Below, in pieces: positions 27,751-36,711 of a DNA stretch of 64,000 bases. The position numbers and the translations under genes were made by a program. The stretch comes from Pyxidicoccus parkwaysis (GTDB lineage Bacteria > Myxococcota > Myxococcia > Myxococcales > Myxococcaceae). Numbering within the stretch: the first letter of the stretch is position 1; the number at the start of each line of letters is the position of its first letter. The notes under the pieces were generated by a model. The model was not told where the DNA came from, searched no databases, and saw nothing but the letters and a program-made list of their open reading frames with translations. Location: assembly GCF_017301735.1 (NCBI RefSeq), contig NZ_CP071090.1:5136001-5200000 (forward strand), written 5' to 3'.

Positions 27751-30171
27751 CTACTTCGAAGCGCTCTTGAGCACGGGCAGCTTGGGCGCGTGGCCGTAGA
27801 GGAGCTGGTACGTGTTGAAGGAGCGGAGCACGCGCTTGATGTAGCCGCGCGTCTCGGAGATGGGAATCTCCTCCACCCACGCGTCCAGCGGCAGGTCCGG
27901 CTTCTCCGAGCGCCACCGGTTCACCGCGCCCGGGCCCGCGTTGTAGCTGCCCACCGCGTACGGCGTGTGCCCGTTGAACTTCTTCAGCAGGCCCCCGAGG
28001 TAGTGCGCGCCCAGGCGGATGTTGGTGTCCGGCTGCAGCAGCGCGTCGATGGAGAAGCGCTTGAGCTTCAGCTCGCGCGCCACCGTCTTCGCCGTGGACG
28101 GCATGAGCTGCGTGAGGCCCAGCGCGCCCGCCCAGGACAGCGCCTTGGGGTCCAACGCGCTCTCCTCGCGCATCAGCGCCTGGAGCAGGTCCGGCTCCAC
28201 GCCCGCGTCCGCGGTGTGCTTCTCGATGAGGTCTCGGAACGCATTCGGGTACGCCACCTCCCACACCACGCGCGTCTGCGGGGTGATGCGGCCGCTCAAA
28301 TCCTTGCGCAGCGCCAGCCGCGCCACCGCGTGCGCGGAGCGCTCGTCACCGGCCTCGTGCAGCACCAGCACCAGCAGGCGGACGGACTCCGCGGGCAGGT
28401 TGGTGCGGTTCACCGCGAGCATCTCGGTGGCCACCGAGTCGTTGAAGCCCAGGCGGTACAGCTCCACGCCCGCCTTGAAGTGCGGGTCCTCGCCCATGGG
28501 GCCGGCGAACAGCGGCCAGGGGCTGGCGGCCTCGGGCACCTTGAAGATGTCCGGGGACACCTTCTCCAGCCGCGCCGGGTCCACCGAGGCGAGCTGCGAG
28601 CGCGCCATCAGCCCGTAGTACGTGGCCGGGTGCTCCACCGCGAGCTTCTCGAACAGCTCCGCCGCGCCCTGGATGTTGCCCTTCTCCTGCAGCGTGCGCG
28701 CCCGCCAGTAGCGCGCGCGCTCCACGTCGTAGCTCTCGTCCGCCTGGGCGAACTGCGCTTCGATGCGGTCCAGGAAGGACAGGCCGGAGTCCGCCGCGCC
28801 GCTGGTGCGCGCAATCCAGAACGCCTTGAAGAGCGCCTCGCCGAGGAAGTCGCCCGCGGGGTACAGCCGCGCCAGCTCGTCCAGGCGGGCCATGGCCTCC
28901 TTGGGACGGCCCGTCTTCACGTACAGGTCCGCCGCGTAGAAGAGGCCGTCGTCCGCGAAGGTGTGGTCCGGGAACTCGCGCGCCAGCCGCTCGTACGTCT
29001 CGGGGCCGTGCACCTGGTCCACAATCGAGCGCGACGAGCCGAGCACGTACAGCGCGCGCGCCAGCAGGTCCTTGTCCTGGCACTTCTCCACCACCGGCGT
29101 CAGCACCTGGATGGCGCGCGTGTGCTGGCGCTCCTTGCGCTGGCCCTTGCCGTAGATGAAGTGCGCGCGGCAGGCGAGCGGGTCCGGGAGCTGGAGCTGC
29201 GTGAGCAGGGGCTCCAGCACGTCCAGGCCCTGCTTGTTGCGGTGCAACTCCACCAGCGCCTCGCCCCGCGCCACCTTCGCCTCGTTCGGAGCCTTCTGCC
29301 CCTTGAGGCGCTTCTCCGCCTGCTTCGCCAGCGGAGACAGCGGGTACGCGCCCCACAGGCGCCACAGCGCGTCGCGCTCGGCGGCCTTGTCCTTCTTCTC
29401 CACGGCGATGTCGGCGATGGCCATCAGCGCCTCGGCGCCCACGTTGCGGCCCCAGGTGGGCGCGGCGCGCGTGGTGAGCGGCTCCAGCGCGGCCATGGCG
29501 CCCGCCGCGTCCTTCTTCTTGCGCAGCACGCGAGACAGCGCCAGCCGCGCGTCCACGTACAGCTTCGAGTCCTCGGGCACCTGCGCCAGCTGCGCCGCCG
29601 CCTCGTCGAAGCGGCGCAGCCCCTCCAGCGCCACGCCGGAGTGCGTGAGGCAGCGGTCCTTCAGCGCGGGGTAGTCCGGCGCCAGCGCGGCGAACTCCTT
29701 CGCGGCCGTCTCGTCGTCCCCGGCGCGCACGGCGGACAGGGCGCGCAGGTAGCGCACCGGCGCGCTGTCACCCTCGCCCTTCAGCAGCTCGCGGGCGCGC
29801 GTGTACTGGCCCCGGTCGAAGGCGTCGCGGGCCTCCTTCTTCTTCCCCTCGGCGAAATACGGGGACAGTTCCTCCAGGCCATAGCGGCGGCCACGGCGCA
29901 CCACGGGCGCGGGCGGCGCGGCGTTGGGGAAAGCGGGGTTGAGCACCTCCACGTACCCGGGGGCCAGCGGAACCTTCTCCGAGTCCGGCGGCGGAGACAG
30001 CTCGGCCTCCGAAGGTGCGCTGTCCGGGCGCTGGACGGGGGCCTCGGAGGCCTCGGCCTCGGGGACCTCCGAGTTGGAGGCCTCGGAGGCGGGCACCTTG
30101 GGAGCGGGAGCCTGCGCGGACATGAGCAGCGCGGAGGCGATGACGGCGACTTTGGAGAGATAGGGCTTCAT
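27751..30171 (-). CDS. Periplasmic soluble lytic transglycosylase with TPR-like array
   Basis: 806 residues. A signal peptide (to about residue 21) is followed by a Pro/Glu/Ser-rich linker (22-90). A long alpha-superhelix of TPR-like hairpins spans about 95-620. The C-terminal SLT domain carries the catalytic Glu in MREESALDPKALSWAGALGL, the TQLMPSTA motif and AVGSYNAGPGAVNRW. The architecture is that of Slt70 with an enlarged helical part. It cleaves glycan strands to anhydromuropeptides. The gene is divergent from the histidine kinase gene (107-bp gap). The ATG at 30171 begins the signal peptide. Confidence 0.88.
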   Translation of the reverse strand: MKPYLSKVAVIASALLMSAQAPAPKVPASEASNSEVPEAEASEAPVQRPDSAPSEAELSPPPDSEKVPLAPGYVEVLNPAFPNAAPPAPVVRRGRRYGLEELSPYFAEGKKKEARDAFDRGQYTRARELLKGEGDSAPVRYLRALSAVRAGDDETAAKEFAALAPDYPALKDRCLTHSGVALEGLRRFDEAAAQLAQVPEDSKLYVDARLALSRVLRKKKDAAGAMAALEPLTTRAAPTWGRNVGAEALMAIADIAVEKKDKAAERDALWRLWGAYPLSPLAKQAEKRLKGQKAPNEAKVARGEALVELHRNKQGLDVLEPLLTQLQLPDPLACRAHFIYGKGQRKERQHTRAIQVLTPVVEKCQDKDLLARALYVLGSSRSIVDQVHGPETYERLAREFPDHTFADDGLFYAADLYVKTGRPKEAMARLDELARLYPAGDFLGEALFKAFWIARTSGAADSGLSFLDRIEAQFAQADESYDVERARYWRARTLQEKGNIQGAAELFEKLAVEHPATYYGLMARSQLASVDPARLEKVSPDIFKVPEAASPWPLFAGPMGEDPHFKAGVELYRLGFNDSVATEMLAVNRTNLPAESVRLLVLVLHEAGDERSAHAVARLALRKDLSGRITPQTRVVWEVAYPNAFRDLIEKHTADAGVEPDLLQALMREESALDPKALSWAGALGLTQLMPSTAKTVARELKLKRFSIDALLQPDTNIRLGAHYLGGLLKKFNGHTPYAVGSYNAGPGAVNRWRSEKPDLPLDAWVEEIPISETRGYIKRVLRSFNTYQLLYGHAPKLPVLKSASK

Positions 30172-30278
30172 ACGCGGGGGCTGGCACCCTGGTTGATGCG
30201 CGCGGGCACGCCCGAGGACAACCGGGAGCGCATGGAAAATTTCCGGCCGTGGACACAGGTTAGACTGTCCGCCTGCAT

Positions 30279-32522
30279 ATGGACATCCGGACTCAAAGCG
30301 CCCTCCTCGCCTCCATCATCGGGCTCGCGCTCGGCGTGTCCATGTTGTTGCGGCCCGGACGACCGCGGGTTTTGACGCTGTACTCCGTCTTTGCCCTGAC
30401 GGTCGCCGGGTACTACCTCTCCCTGTTCTTCCACAGCATCTTCCCTTCGGCGGAGTACCCCTGGGCGTCGCGCATCGCGTTGGGGGCCACCGTCCTCGTG
30501 GCCTCCCTCGTGCCGGGCGCCGCGGTGGCCTTCTTCCTGGAGTTCCTGGGCGTCAGCAAGGGCACCCATCAGGTCGGTCGGCGGCTCGCCGTGCTGTCCG
30601 CCTTCCTGGGACTCGCCGTGGCCGTCACCCCCCTGGCCGACAAGGAATGGGCCCGGGTCGCCATCGGCGTGTGGGTGGGTGGCGCGTTACTGACCTCCGG
30701 TTCGTTGCTGGTCCACAGAGTTCGGACCACCGAGTCGCGCATCGAGCAATTGCGGCTGGCGTACCTGGCCATTGGCGCCGGGGCGGCCATCCTGTTCGCG
30801 GCGCTCGACTTCCTAGGGCGCTACGGGATTCCGTTCCCCACGCTGGGGCCCGTCTTCACGACGCTCTACCTGTTCTTCCTCGCGCAGACGCTGCTGCGGC
30901 TGCGGTTGATGGACCTGCACGAGCTGCTCGGGAAGATTGCCTCGCAGACGGTGCTGGCCGTCATCCTCGCGGCCGTCTTCACGGTGCTGACGGCGTGGGT
31001 GGACGAGGACACGGGGCTGTTCGTCTTCAACACGGTGGTGGCCGCGTTCGTGGTGCTCATCCTGCTGGACCCGCTGCGCACCAAGGTGGAGGAGATGGTG
31101 GTGCGCATCTTCTTCCGTGAGCGCTTCGCGCTCATCGACTCGCTGGGCACGCTGCGGGCGCGGATGACGAACGTGATTGAAATCTCGGAGCTGGCGAGGC
31201 TGGTGCTCGACACGCTCCACGAGACGGGCCGCGTGACGCACGCGTCGGTGTACCTGCTGGCGGAGGACAGGCCCGGGTACCGGCTGCTGGATTCGCGGGG
31301 CCCGCCGCCGGTGGCGTTCCTGGACACGGCGGTGGCGCGCGGTCTGCTGTTCGCCGCGGCGAGCGGACAGAAGGCGGTGCTGCGGGAGAACGTGGAGCGG
31401 CGCATCGCCACCATGCGGTTGCAGGCGGTGGAGGGCAAGCGCTACCGCGACGAGCTCAAGCGCCTGAACGACACGCGTGCGGGGCTGGTGCAGGTGAAGG
31501 CCGGCATCACCGTGCCGCTGATGGGCAATGACCGCGTCATCGGCTTCCTGAACCTCTGGGACGAGCGCGTGCCGGAGGCGTACGCGTCGGACGAGATTGC
31601 GCTCATCCTCGAGGTGGGCGAGCGGCTGGCGACGGTGCTGGAGAACTCGAAGCTGTACGAGAAGATTCGCGAGAGAGACCGTCTCGCGGCGCTGGGTGAG
31701 ATGGCGGCGGGCCTCGCGCACGAGATTCGCAATCCGCTGGGCGCCATCAAGGGCGCGGCGCAGTGCCTGGACCCGAAGCGGCTGCCGGGCGAGGACGGCG
31801 AGTTCCTGGACGTCATCGTCGAGGAGGTGAATCGCCTCAACGGCGTGGTGACGGCGTTCCTCGACTACGCGCGCCCGCTGAAGCAGAGCTTCGGGCCCAC
31901 GGAGATGAACGAGGTGGTGACGCGGACGATGCGGCTCGTGCAGAACGACGTGCCGTCGAACATCTCGCTGGCCGTCGAGTTGGACTTGCAGCTCCCCCGC
32001 GTGGACGGGGACGCGGAGCAGCTCAAGCAGGTGCTCATCAACCTGGTGCAGAACGCGGTGCAGGCGCTGGGCACGCGCGAGGGGCGCATCACCGTGCGCA
32101 CGGACAAGCCGGAGCGCTTCGGAGAGATTCGCAACGCGGGCGGCGAGTTCGTGGAGGTGCTGGTGTCCGATACGGGCCCGGGCATTCCGTCCGACCAGCA
32201 GCCGCACATCTTCGTGCCGTTCTACACGACGAAGCAGAAGGGCACGGGCCTGGGCCTCGCCATCTGCCAGCGCATCGTGAAGAACCATGGCGGCAGCATC
32301 TCCGTGCAGAGCAAGGTGAGCGAGGGCACGACGTTCGTCATTCGCCTCCCTGCCCTGCCGCCGGAGCAGACGTCAGAAGGAGTTCCCGCGGACGGCACGC
32401 CCGCGCCCGTCACGCGGCCATCGCAGTCCCTGCCCATGCCGGATGAATTGCGCGAGGTGACGCCGAAGCCGACGGCGCCCGAGCCGGGCCGCAAGCGCGA
32501 GCGGCGGCGGCGGGCGGGATAG
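30279..32522 (+). CDS. Membrane sensor histidine kinase with GAF domain
   Basis: 747 residues. Seven to eight hydrophobic helices in the first 270 residues form a membrane sensor module. A GAF domain follows (about 300-460). The HisKA domain has the phospho-accepting His in GLAHEIRNPLGAIKGAAQCL (near residue 480). The HATPase domain has the N box INLVQNAVQAL, the G1 box VSDTGPGIP and the G2 box GTGLGLAICQRIV. The Pro-rich basic tail (about 700-747) is an extension. No response regulator gene is adjacent, so it is an orphan kinase, common in myxobacteria. The ligand is unknown. Start ATG at 30279. Confidence 0.88.
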   Translation: MDIRTQSALLASIIGLALGVSMLLRPGRPRVLTLYSVFALTVAGYYLSLFFHSIFPSAEYPWASRIALGATVLVASLVPGAAVAFFLEFLGVSKGTHQVGRRLAVLSAFLGLAVAVTPLADKEWARVAIGVWVGGALLTSGSLLVHRVRTTESRIEQLRLAYLAIGAGAAILFAALDFLGRYGIPFPTLGPVFTTLYLFFLAQTLLRLRLMDLHELLGKIASQTVLAVILAAVFTVLTAWVDEDTGLFVFNTVVAAFVVLILLDPLRTKVEEMVVRIFFRERFALIDSLGTLRARMTNVIEISELARLVLDTLHETGRVTHASVYLLAEDRPGYRLLDSRGPPPVAFLDTAVARGLLFAAASGQKAVLRENVERRIATMRLQAVEGKRYRDELKRLNDTRAGLVQVKAGITVPLMGNDRVIGFLNLWDERVPEAYASDEIALILEVGERLATVLENSKLYEKIRERDRLAALGEMAAGLAHEIRNPLGAIKGAAQCLDPKRLPGEDGEFLDVIVEEVNRLNGVVTAFLDYARPLKQSFGPTEMNEVVTRTMRLVQNDVPSNISLAVELDLQLPRVDGDAEQLKQVLINLVQNAVQALGTREGRITVRTDKPERFGEIRNAGGEFVEVLVSDTGPGIPSDQQPHIFVPFYTTKQKGTGLGLAICQRIVKNHGGSISVQSKVSEGTTFVIRLPALPPEQTSEGVPADGTPAPVTRPSQSLPMPDELREVTPKPTAPEPGRKRERRRRAG

Positions 32523-32546
32523 GCCACCGTGTCGCGCCCCCGGGCC

Positions 32547-33338
32547 TCAGCGAACCGGCCCGGCGCGCCCCTTCGCCCGGTAGCCAAGGACGACCAGGAT
32601 GCCGAGCGACACGAAAGCTCCAATCAAGGCAAGTCCCAGCCTCCAACGTTTTGCAGTCCATGCCTCGAGTTCCTCACCAAGAGTGAGCGAGGCCTTGGAC
32701 GGAAGCGCGTGCGGCGGCGCAGTCGTGATGCCGCGCTCCAGGGCGTCTGCACTGGCAACCACGGCCGACAGGTTCTCAGGTGCAGTGCTGATGGCGACGG
32801 CATAGAGCCGGTCGCCGCTTGCGACGACGTAATTCAGCGAGTGACTCCAGCCGTTACTGGCGCCCTCCTGCTTGATGCTGATGTAGCGATAGGCTTTCCG
32901 GCCTGAAATCAGACGCATGTCGAAGTCCGCGCCTGGCTCCACGCCATGAGGCCTGGATTCCTCCCCGTTCTTTTCGGCTCTACTGCGATTGGCTGCGACC
33001 ATCTGCGCCATGAACTCCTCATCCAGGTCACTGGAAGTGCCGGGGAGTTGCATGACGGCGAGCATGGCATTCCAGTCAGGATAGCGCAGGACCGCGCCCG
33101 CCCTGGCTGCCGGATGACGACGACTGCTGTCCGCATGTTGAAGGTCGATGCCTTCGCACGACGTGGGGTCTCGGAGCTCTTTCGGAAAGAGCACGCAGGT
33201 CGAGGCCCCAGGCAGTCCGAGCTCCACCTGGAAGCCCTGGGCGGCCTCACTGAAGACAGGAGGTGCTGCAACACCCGAAGCAGGGAGAGCGGCAAGCAAG
33301 AGGATGGAATGAACGAGACGGAATCGGCGGAAGTGCAT
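32547..33338 (-). CDS. Secreted or membrane-anchored protein of unknown function
   Basis: 263 residues. A signal peptide (VHSILLLAALPASGVAAPP) and a C-terminal transmembrane helix (LALIGAFVSLGILVVLGY) flanked by basic residues suggest a periplasmic domain anchored to the inner membrane. The periplasmic part has two Cys (CVLFPKELRDPTSCEG) that could form a disulfide, and the segment KAYRYISIKQEGASNGWSHS. I do not recognise the family. I chose the ATG at 33338 because it begins the signal peptide; longer frames to 33554 add an unlikely Arg-rich leader. It is convergent with the histidine kinase gene (24-bp gap). Confidence 0.55.
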   Translation of the reverse strand: MHFRRFRLVHSILLLAALPASGVAAPPVFSEAAQGFQVELGLPGASTCVLFPKELRDPTSCEGIDLQHADSSRRHPAARAGAVLRYPDWNAMLAVMQLPGTSSDLDEEFMAQMVAANRSRAEKNGEESRPHGVEPGADFDMRLISGRKAYRYISIKQEGASNGWSHSLNYVVASGDRLYAVAISTAPENLSAVVASADALERGITTAPPHALPSKASLTLGEELEAWTAKRWRLGLALIGAFVSLGILVVLGYRAKGRAGPVR

Positions 33339-33798
33339 TTTCAAAAGTTGGTTCCTGCCCACGATGCGCCCCCCACTGGACCGCACGCAGCGGACTCTAT
33401 GTGTCGCGTTGCCGCCACGGCAACGGGTGGCACGGGGCCTGGGCTGTCCGGAGCGGAGCCCTGATTTCACGGGGTTGCGTGAGGGGCCGCGAGAATGCGC
33501 GGTTTCGCGTGCGCCACCTGTCACCGGTGTGTGTCTCCAGTTCGGACCTCGCACGTCGCGAGCTCCACACCCTGGAGCAGGACCACCGGCAATCCCTCGT
33601 CACCTGTCACCTGCACCCGCGACCCACGCGGACCATTGACACATCAACGCGCTCGGGACACCCGATGCGTTGACGTATGTCTTTGCATGCTTCGAGACGG
33701 AAGACGCCCAATGAGCTGTGTGAGAAACTGATAAATCATTACGCAACTCGATTTCACGGCTGCCGATGATTCAGCATCCCCCCCCAGGAGTCACGTCG
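33339..33798. other. Long intergenic region before the repeat protein gene
   Basis: 460 bp with no supported gene. CACCTGTCACC occurs at 33515-33525 and again at 33601-33611. TTGACA at 33637-33642 could be a -35 box. The last 100 bp are notably AT-richer (GATAAATCATTACGCAA), a likely promoter area for the gene at 33799. Confidence 0.45.
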
Positions 33799-35325
33799 AT
33801 GCGGCCTGCCGATATCGGTGCCAGCAGACCTCCCCCTCGCAAGGTTGAGCACAAGAAGCCCGCTCCCAAGAAGGCCACTCCCAAGCCAGCCCCCAAGCCC
33901 GCGCGTTCCGCGATGGCCGCCGGACTCGCCGCGAAGATGCGCGCGATGGATGCCTTTGACCGAGCCAGGAACCCTCCGAAGGTCAGCGCCAAGAAGGCCG
34001 AGCCCAAGGCCGCGCGTTCGGCAATCGCCGCAGGACTGGCCTCGAAGGTGCGAGCGATGAACAAGATGGACTCGCTCCGGGATCCGCCCAAGGTCACCGC
34101 GAAGAAGCCCGAGCCGAAGCCCGCGCGTTCTGCGATGGCTGTTGGCCTGGCCAACAAGATGCGGGCCATGAACAAGATGGACTCGCTCCGGGATCCACCC
34201 AAGGCCGCCGCGAAGAAGTCCGAGCCGAAGAAGGGCCTCGTGGACCGGATGGCCGACGTCAACGAAGCCGCCGGCCGCTGGGGCAACACGGTGAAGCTCC
34301 CAGCGGACGCCGCCATGGCCTTCAACGGCCGGGACGTTCGCGGTGAACGGAAGGTCATCGGCAATCGGGAGTTCGGTCGCTCGGGCCCGGGCGTACGGAC
34401 CGTCGGGGCGCGAAACACAGGCTTCACGCGAGGGGTCGCCGGTGGCTCCGCCGTCCTGGGCGCGGCCCAGCTTCCATTCGCGGCAGCCTCGGCCATCAAG
34501 GACTGGCGCGATGTCGCACGGGGCAAGGGAGACGTCGCCAGCGCCATCGGCTCCACCACGAGCGTTGCGTCCGTGGCCCTCAACACCGCCAAGGGTGTCT
34601 CTGACTTCCGCGGGCTCCGCGCCGAGGCCTTCAACGTGCGCGCCGGCGCCCGGATGGCCATCAACGAGCGCGCAGCACGTGCCGGCTTCGGTCCCGTCGC
34701 GAGCCGGCTCCGCGCCAATGCGGATGCACTGTCGAAGAGCATGACGAAGCAGGTCATCGCTCCGTGGAACCGGCCCTCGGGCTCGACGTTCCGCGCGAAG
34801 GCGAAGGACCTCGCGTCGCGCTTCACCAGGCCGCAGGGAAAGACTGACATCCGCACGATGGAGCGCCTCGCGGAGCGCAAGCTCGGGAACGACCCGGCGT
34901 CGCGGAAGATGGCCAAGACGGTGGCCAGGGACGTCCAGAAGACGACCCAGGCCGTCCTCAAGGGCCGCGCGACGGCGGGCCTCGCGCTGAAGACCGGCGG
35001 CCGCTTCGCTCCGGGCTTGAATGGCGCTATCGCCGCGGCGGACGTGGCCACGGCCGCCGCCACGCTCAAGAGCAACGCCTCGGGGTGGAAGAAGGGAACC
35101 GCCGTCGTCACGGCCGCGGGCTCCGTCCTCGCCGCGACGAATGTCCCGGGCCTGAGTCAGGCGGGCGCCGTCGTCTCCACCCTCTCCAGCCTCGCCGGCT
35201 CCGACATGGGCGAGAAGGCCGCAAAGAAGATTGGCTCGGGCATCAAGTCCGGCGCGAAGAAGGTGGGCTCGGGTATCAAGTCCGGCGCGAAGAAGGTGGG
35301 CGGCTGGCTCAACCCGTTCGACTGA
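33799..35325 (+). CDS. Basic internally repeated protein, possible secreted cargo
   Basis: 508 residues, strongly basic. After a Pro/Lys-rich leader come three tandem 37-residue units with the core ARSAMAxGLAxKMRAMNKMD, each ending xPPKxxAKK. The middle (about 200-450) has Ala/Gly-rich hydrophobic helices (GVAGGSAVLGAAQLPFAAAS, AAADVATAAATL) mixed with charged segments. The C-terminus repeats GSGIKSGAKKV and ends WLNPFD. No signal peptide or catalytic motif is seen. I chose the ATG at 33799 because AGGAG lies 8 nt before it; an ATG at 33766 lacks a ribosome site. The next gene, 40 bp downstream, encodes a trigger-factor-like chaperone, which suggests that this protein is an aggregation-prone or exported client. 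A nucleoid-type basic protein is an alternative. Confidence 0.75.
   Translation: MRPADIGASRPPPRKVEHKKPAPKKATPKPAPKPARSAMAAGLAAKMRAMDAFDRARNPPKVSAKKAEPKAARSAIAAGLASKVRAMNKMDSLRDPPKVTAKKPEPKPARSAMAVGLANKMRAMNKMDSLRDPPKAAAKKSEPKKGLVDRMADVNEAAGRWGNTVKLPADAAMAFNGRDVRGERKVIGNREFGRSGPGVRTVGARNTGFTRGVAGGSAVLGAAQLPFAAASAIKDWRDVARGKGDVASAIGSTTSVASVALNTAKGVSDFRGLRAEAFNVRAGARMAINERAARAGFGPVASRLRANADALSKSMTKQVIAPWNRPSGSTFRAKAKDLASRFTRPQGKTDIRTMERLAERKLGNDPASRKMAKTVARDVQKTTQAVLKGRATAGLALKTGGRFAPGLNGAIAAADVATAAATLKSNASGWKKGTAVVTAAGSVLAATNVPGLSQAGAVVSTLSSLAGSDMGEKAAKKIGSGIKSGAKKVGSGIKSGAKKVGGWLNPFD
33889..34221 (+). repeat. Three tandem 111-bp coding repeats
   Basis: Units at 33889-33999, 34000-34110 and 34111-34221, each 37 codons. 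Units 2 and 3 are nearly identical at the nucleotide level over the stretch encoding KMDSLRDPPK, indicating a recent duplication; unit 1 is more diverged. A fourth partial start (EPKK) follows at 34222. Confidence 0.9.
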
Positions 35326-35365
35326 CGTCGTTCCTCCAGACCACGTGAAGCCAGGAAGGTGACGC

Positions 35366-36487
35366 ATGAAAGCCATGCCGGAAGACACGCGCGCGGACGC
35401 GGGCCGGTCCCTGGGGGAGCTACAGGGGCTGATGTTGTTGAAACGTGCGCCAGGGATGCAGGCCCTCGAGAGCCCCTCGGCCGTGACGCTCCCCTCCGTC
35501 GCGGCGCCCTCCCTGGACGGCCTGCAAGTGGAGGCGGTTGCTCCCGCGCCCGTCACAGAAGAGGACCTCCTGGAGCGGCTGGAGGACCTCGTCAGCGAGC
35601 GCTCGCCCCACCGCGAGCGCTCGCTGGGCGAGGAAGTCGAATCGGGAGACATCGTCCTCCTGGACGTCATGGGCTACGCCCACGGCGCGCTCATCCCCTT
35701 CTCCGTGCGCGCGGACTGGCGGGCACGCGTCTCGGAGGACCCGCTCCTGCCCGGGTTCTTCGAGTCCCTGGAGGGCGCCGAGGTGGGCCTGTCCATGGAC
35801 GTGCGGCTCCAGCTTCCGGACAGCTATCCGGTGGAGTCCCTGCGGGGCGCGACCGCGCGGTTCCTCGTCGACGTGAAGGCCGCGTACGAGCCGCAGCCCG
35901 TGGACTTCGACTCCCCCGATTTGCTGTCCGGGCTCGGGCTGGGGAACACGCTCGAAGAGACGTTGGAGCTCATCGCCGAGACGCTCGCCGAGGAGCGCGA
36001 GGCGGAGGCCCGGCGCGAGCTGCGGGACCGCGTGCTCGATGCCCTGGTCGAGCGGACGGACGTCGTCGTGCCCGAGACACTCATCGACCAGGAGATCCGC
36101 TTGCGGTGGCTCGAGCAGGAGCAACCCGTGCTCGCGAGCAGGAACTTCACCCTGGATGAGATGGAGGAGGCCTGGCAGGGCTGGAGGACCGACGCCGCCA
36201 CCCGGCTCGACGCCGAGTGGCGGCTGCGTGGGGCCGTGGCGCTGCGGGCCATCATCGAGCAGGACGACGTCCGGCCGGAGCCCGAGGACGTAGAGGCGAT
36301 TCGCGACGCCCTCGCGGAGCGCATGGGCGCCTCCCCCGAGGAGCTGCAAGCGCAGTTCGAGTCCAATCAGGTCCTGGCCGACCGCTTCGAGCACCTCGTG
36401 ATGCATGGCACGGCGCTCGACTACGTGCTCTCGAAAGTGACGCTCGTCTCCGACGAGTCCGGCGCGCTGGAGGCCGAGGAGCCGTGA
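35366..36487 (+). CDS. Trigger-factor-like chaperone without ribosome-binding domain
   Basis: 373 residues. The N-terminal 80 residues are low-complexity and lack the ribosome-docking GFRxGKxP loop of true trigger factor. Residues about 88-175 match the FKBP-type peptidyl-prolyl isomerase domain (GDIVLLDVMGYAHG, DPLLPGFFESLEGAEVG, ARFLVDVKA). Residues about 190-373 match the C-terminal substrate-cradle arms (ELRDRVLDALVERTDVVVPE, DEAWRLRG-like helices, AERMGASPEELQAQFES). It should therefore be a cytoplasmic chaperone that does not sit on ribosomes. Its place 40 bp after the basic repeat protein, with AGGAAGG before the ATG, suggests that it is dedicated to that client. The housekeeping tig gene must lie elsewhere. 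Confidence 0.78.
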   Translation: MKAMPEDTRADAGRSLGELQGLMLLKRAPGMQALESPSAVTLPSVAAPSLDGLQVEAVAPAPVTEEDLLERLEDLVSERSPHRERSLGEEVESGDIVLLDVMGYAHGALIPFSVRADWRARVSEDPLLPGFFESLEGAEVGLSMDVRLQLPDSYPVESLRGATARFLVDVKAAYEPQPVDFDSPDLLSGLGLGNTLEETLELIAETLAEEREAEARRELRDRVLDALVERTDVVVPETLIDQEIRLRWLEQEQPVLASRNFTLDEMEEAWQGWRTDAATRLDAEWRLRGAVALRAIIEQDDVRPEPEDVEAIRDALAERMGASPEELQAQFESNQVLADRFEHLVMHGTALDYVLSKVTLVSDESGALEAEEP

Positions 36488-36711
36488 CAGGCCCGCGCGG
36501 CCTGACGGCTCGGCCCAGAAGAAGCGCACGATGTCGAAGTAACGCGAGGCCGAGCCGTGCCCTGGAGGCAGCGGCTCCCCGCCATGCCAGCGCGGTCCGA
36601 TGCAGCTGCTGGTGATTCGCATCACCGTGTGCCTCGCCGTCGAATGAGGCCCTGGGACATCCAGGACCCGCTGTTCACTGCGACGATGCGGGTCCTGTAG
36701 GCTCTGGCGGC

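Noticed and set aside
33425..33445. TGGCACGGGGCCTGGGC as a sigma-54 promoter near 33.4 kb
   Set aside because: The -12 GC is replaced by GG and the position does not fit a gene start.
33889..34221. Tandem 111-bp repeats considered as a CRISPR or intergenic array
   Set aside because: They are in frame within one protein, have no spacers, and encode a clear 37-residue repeat.
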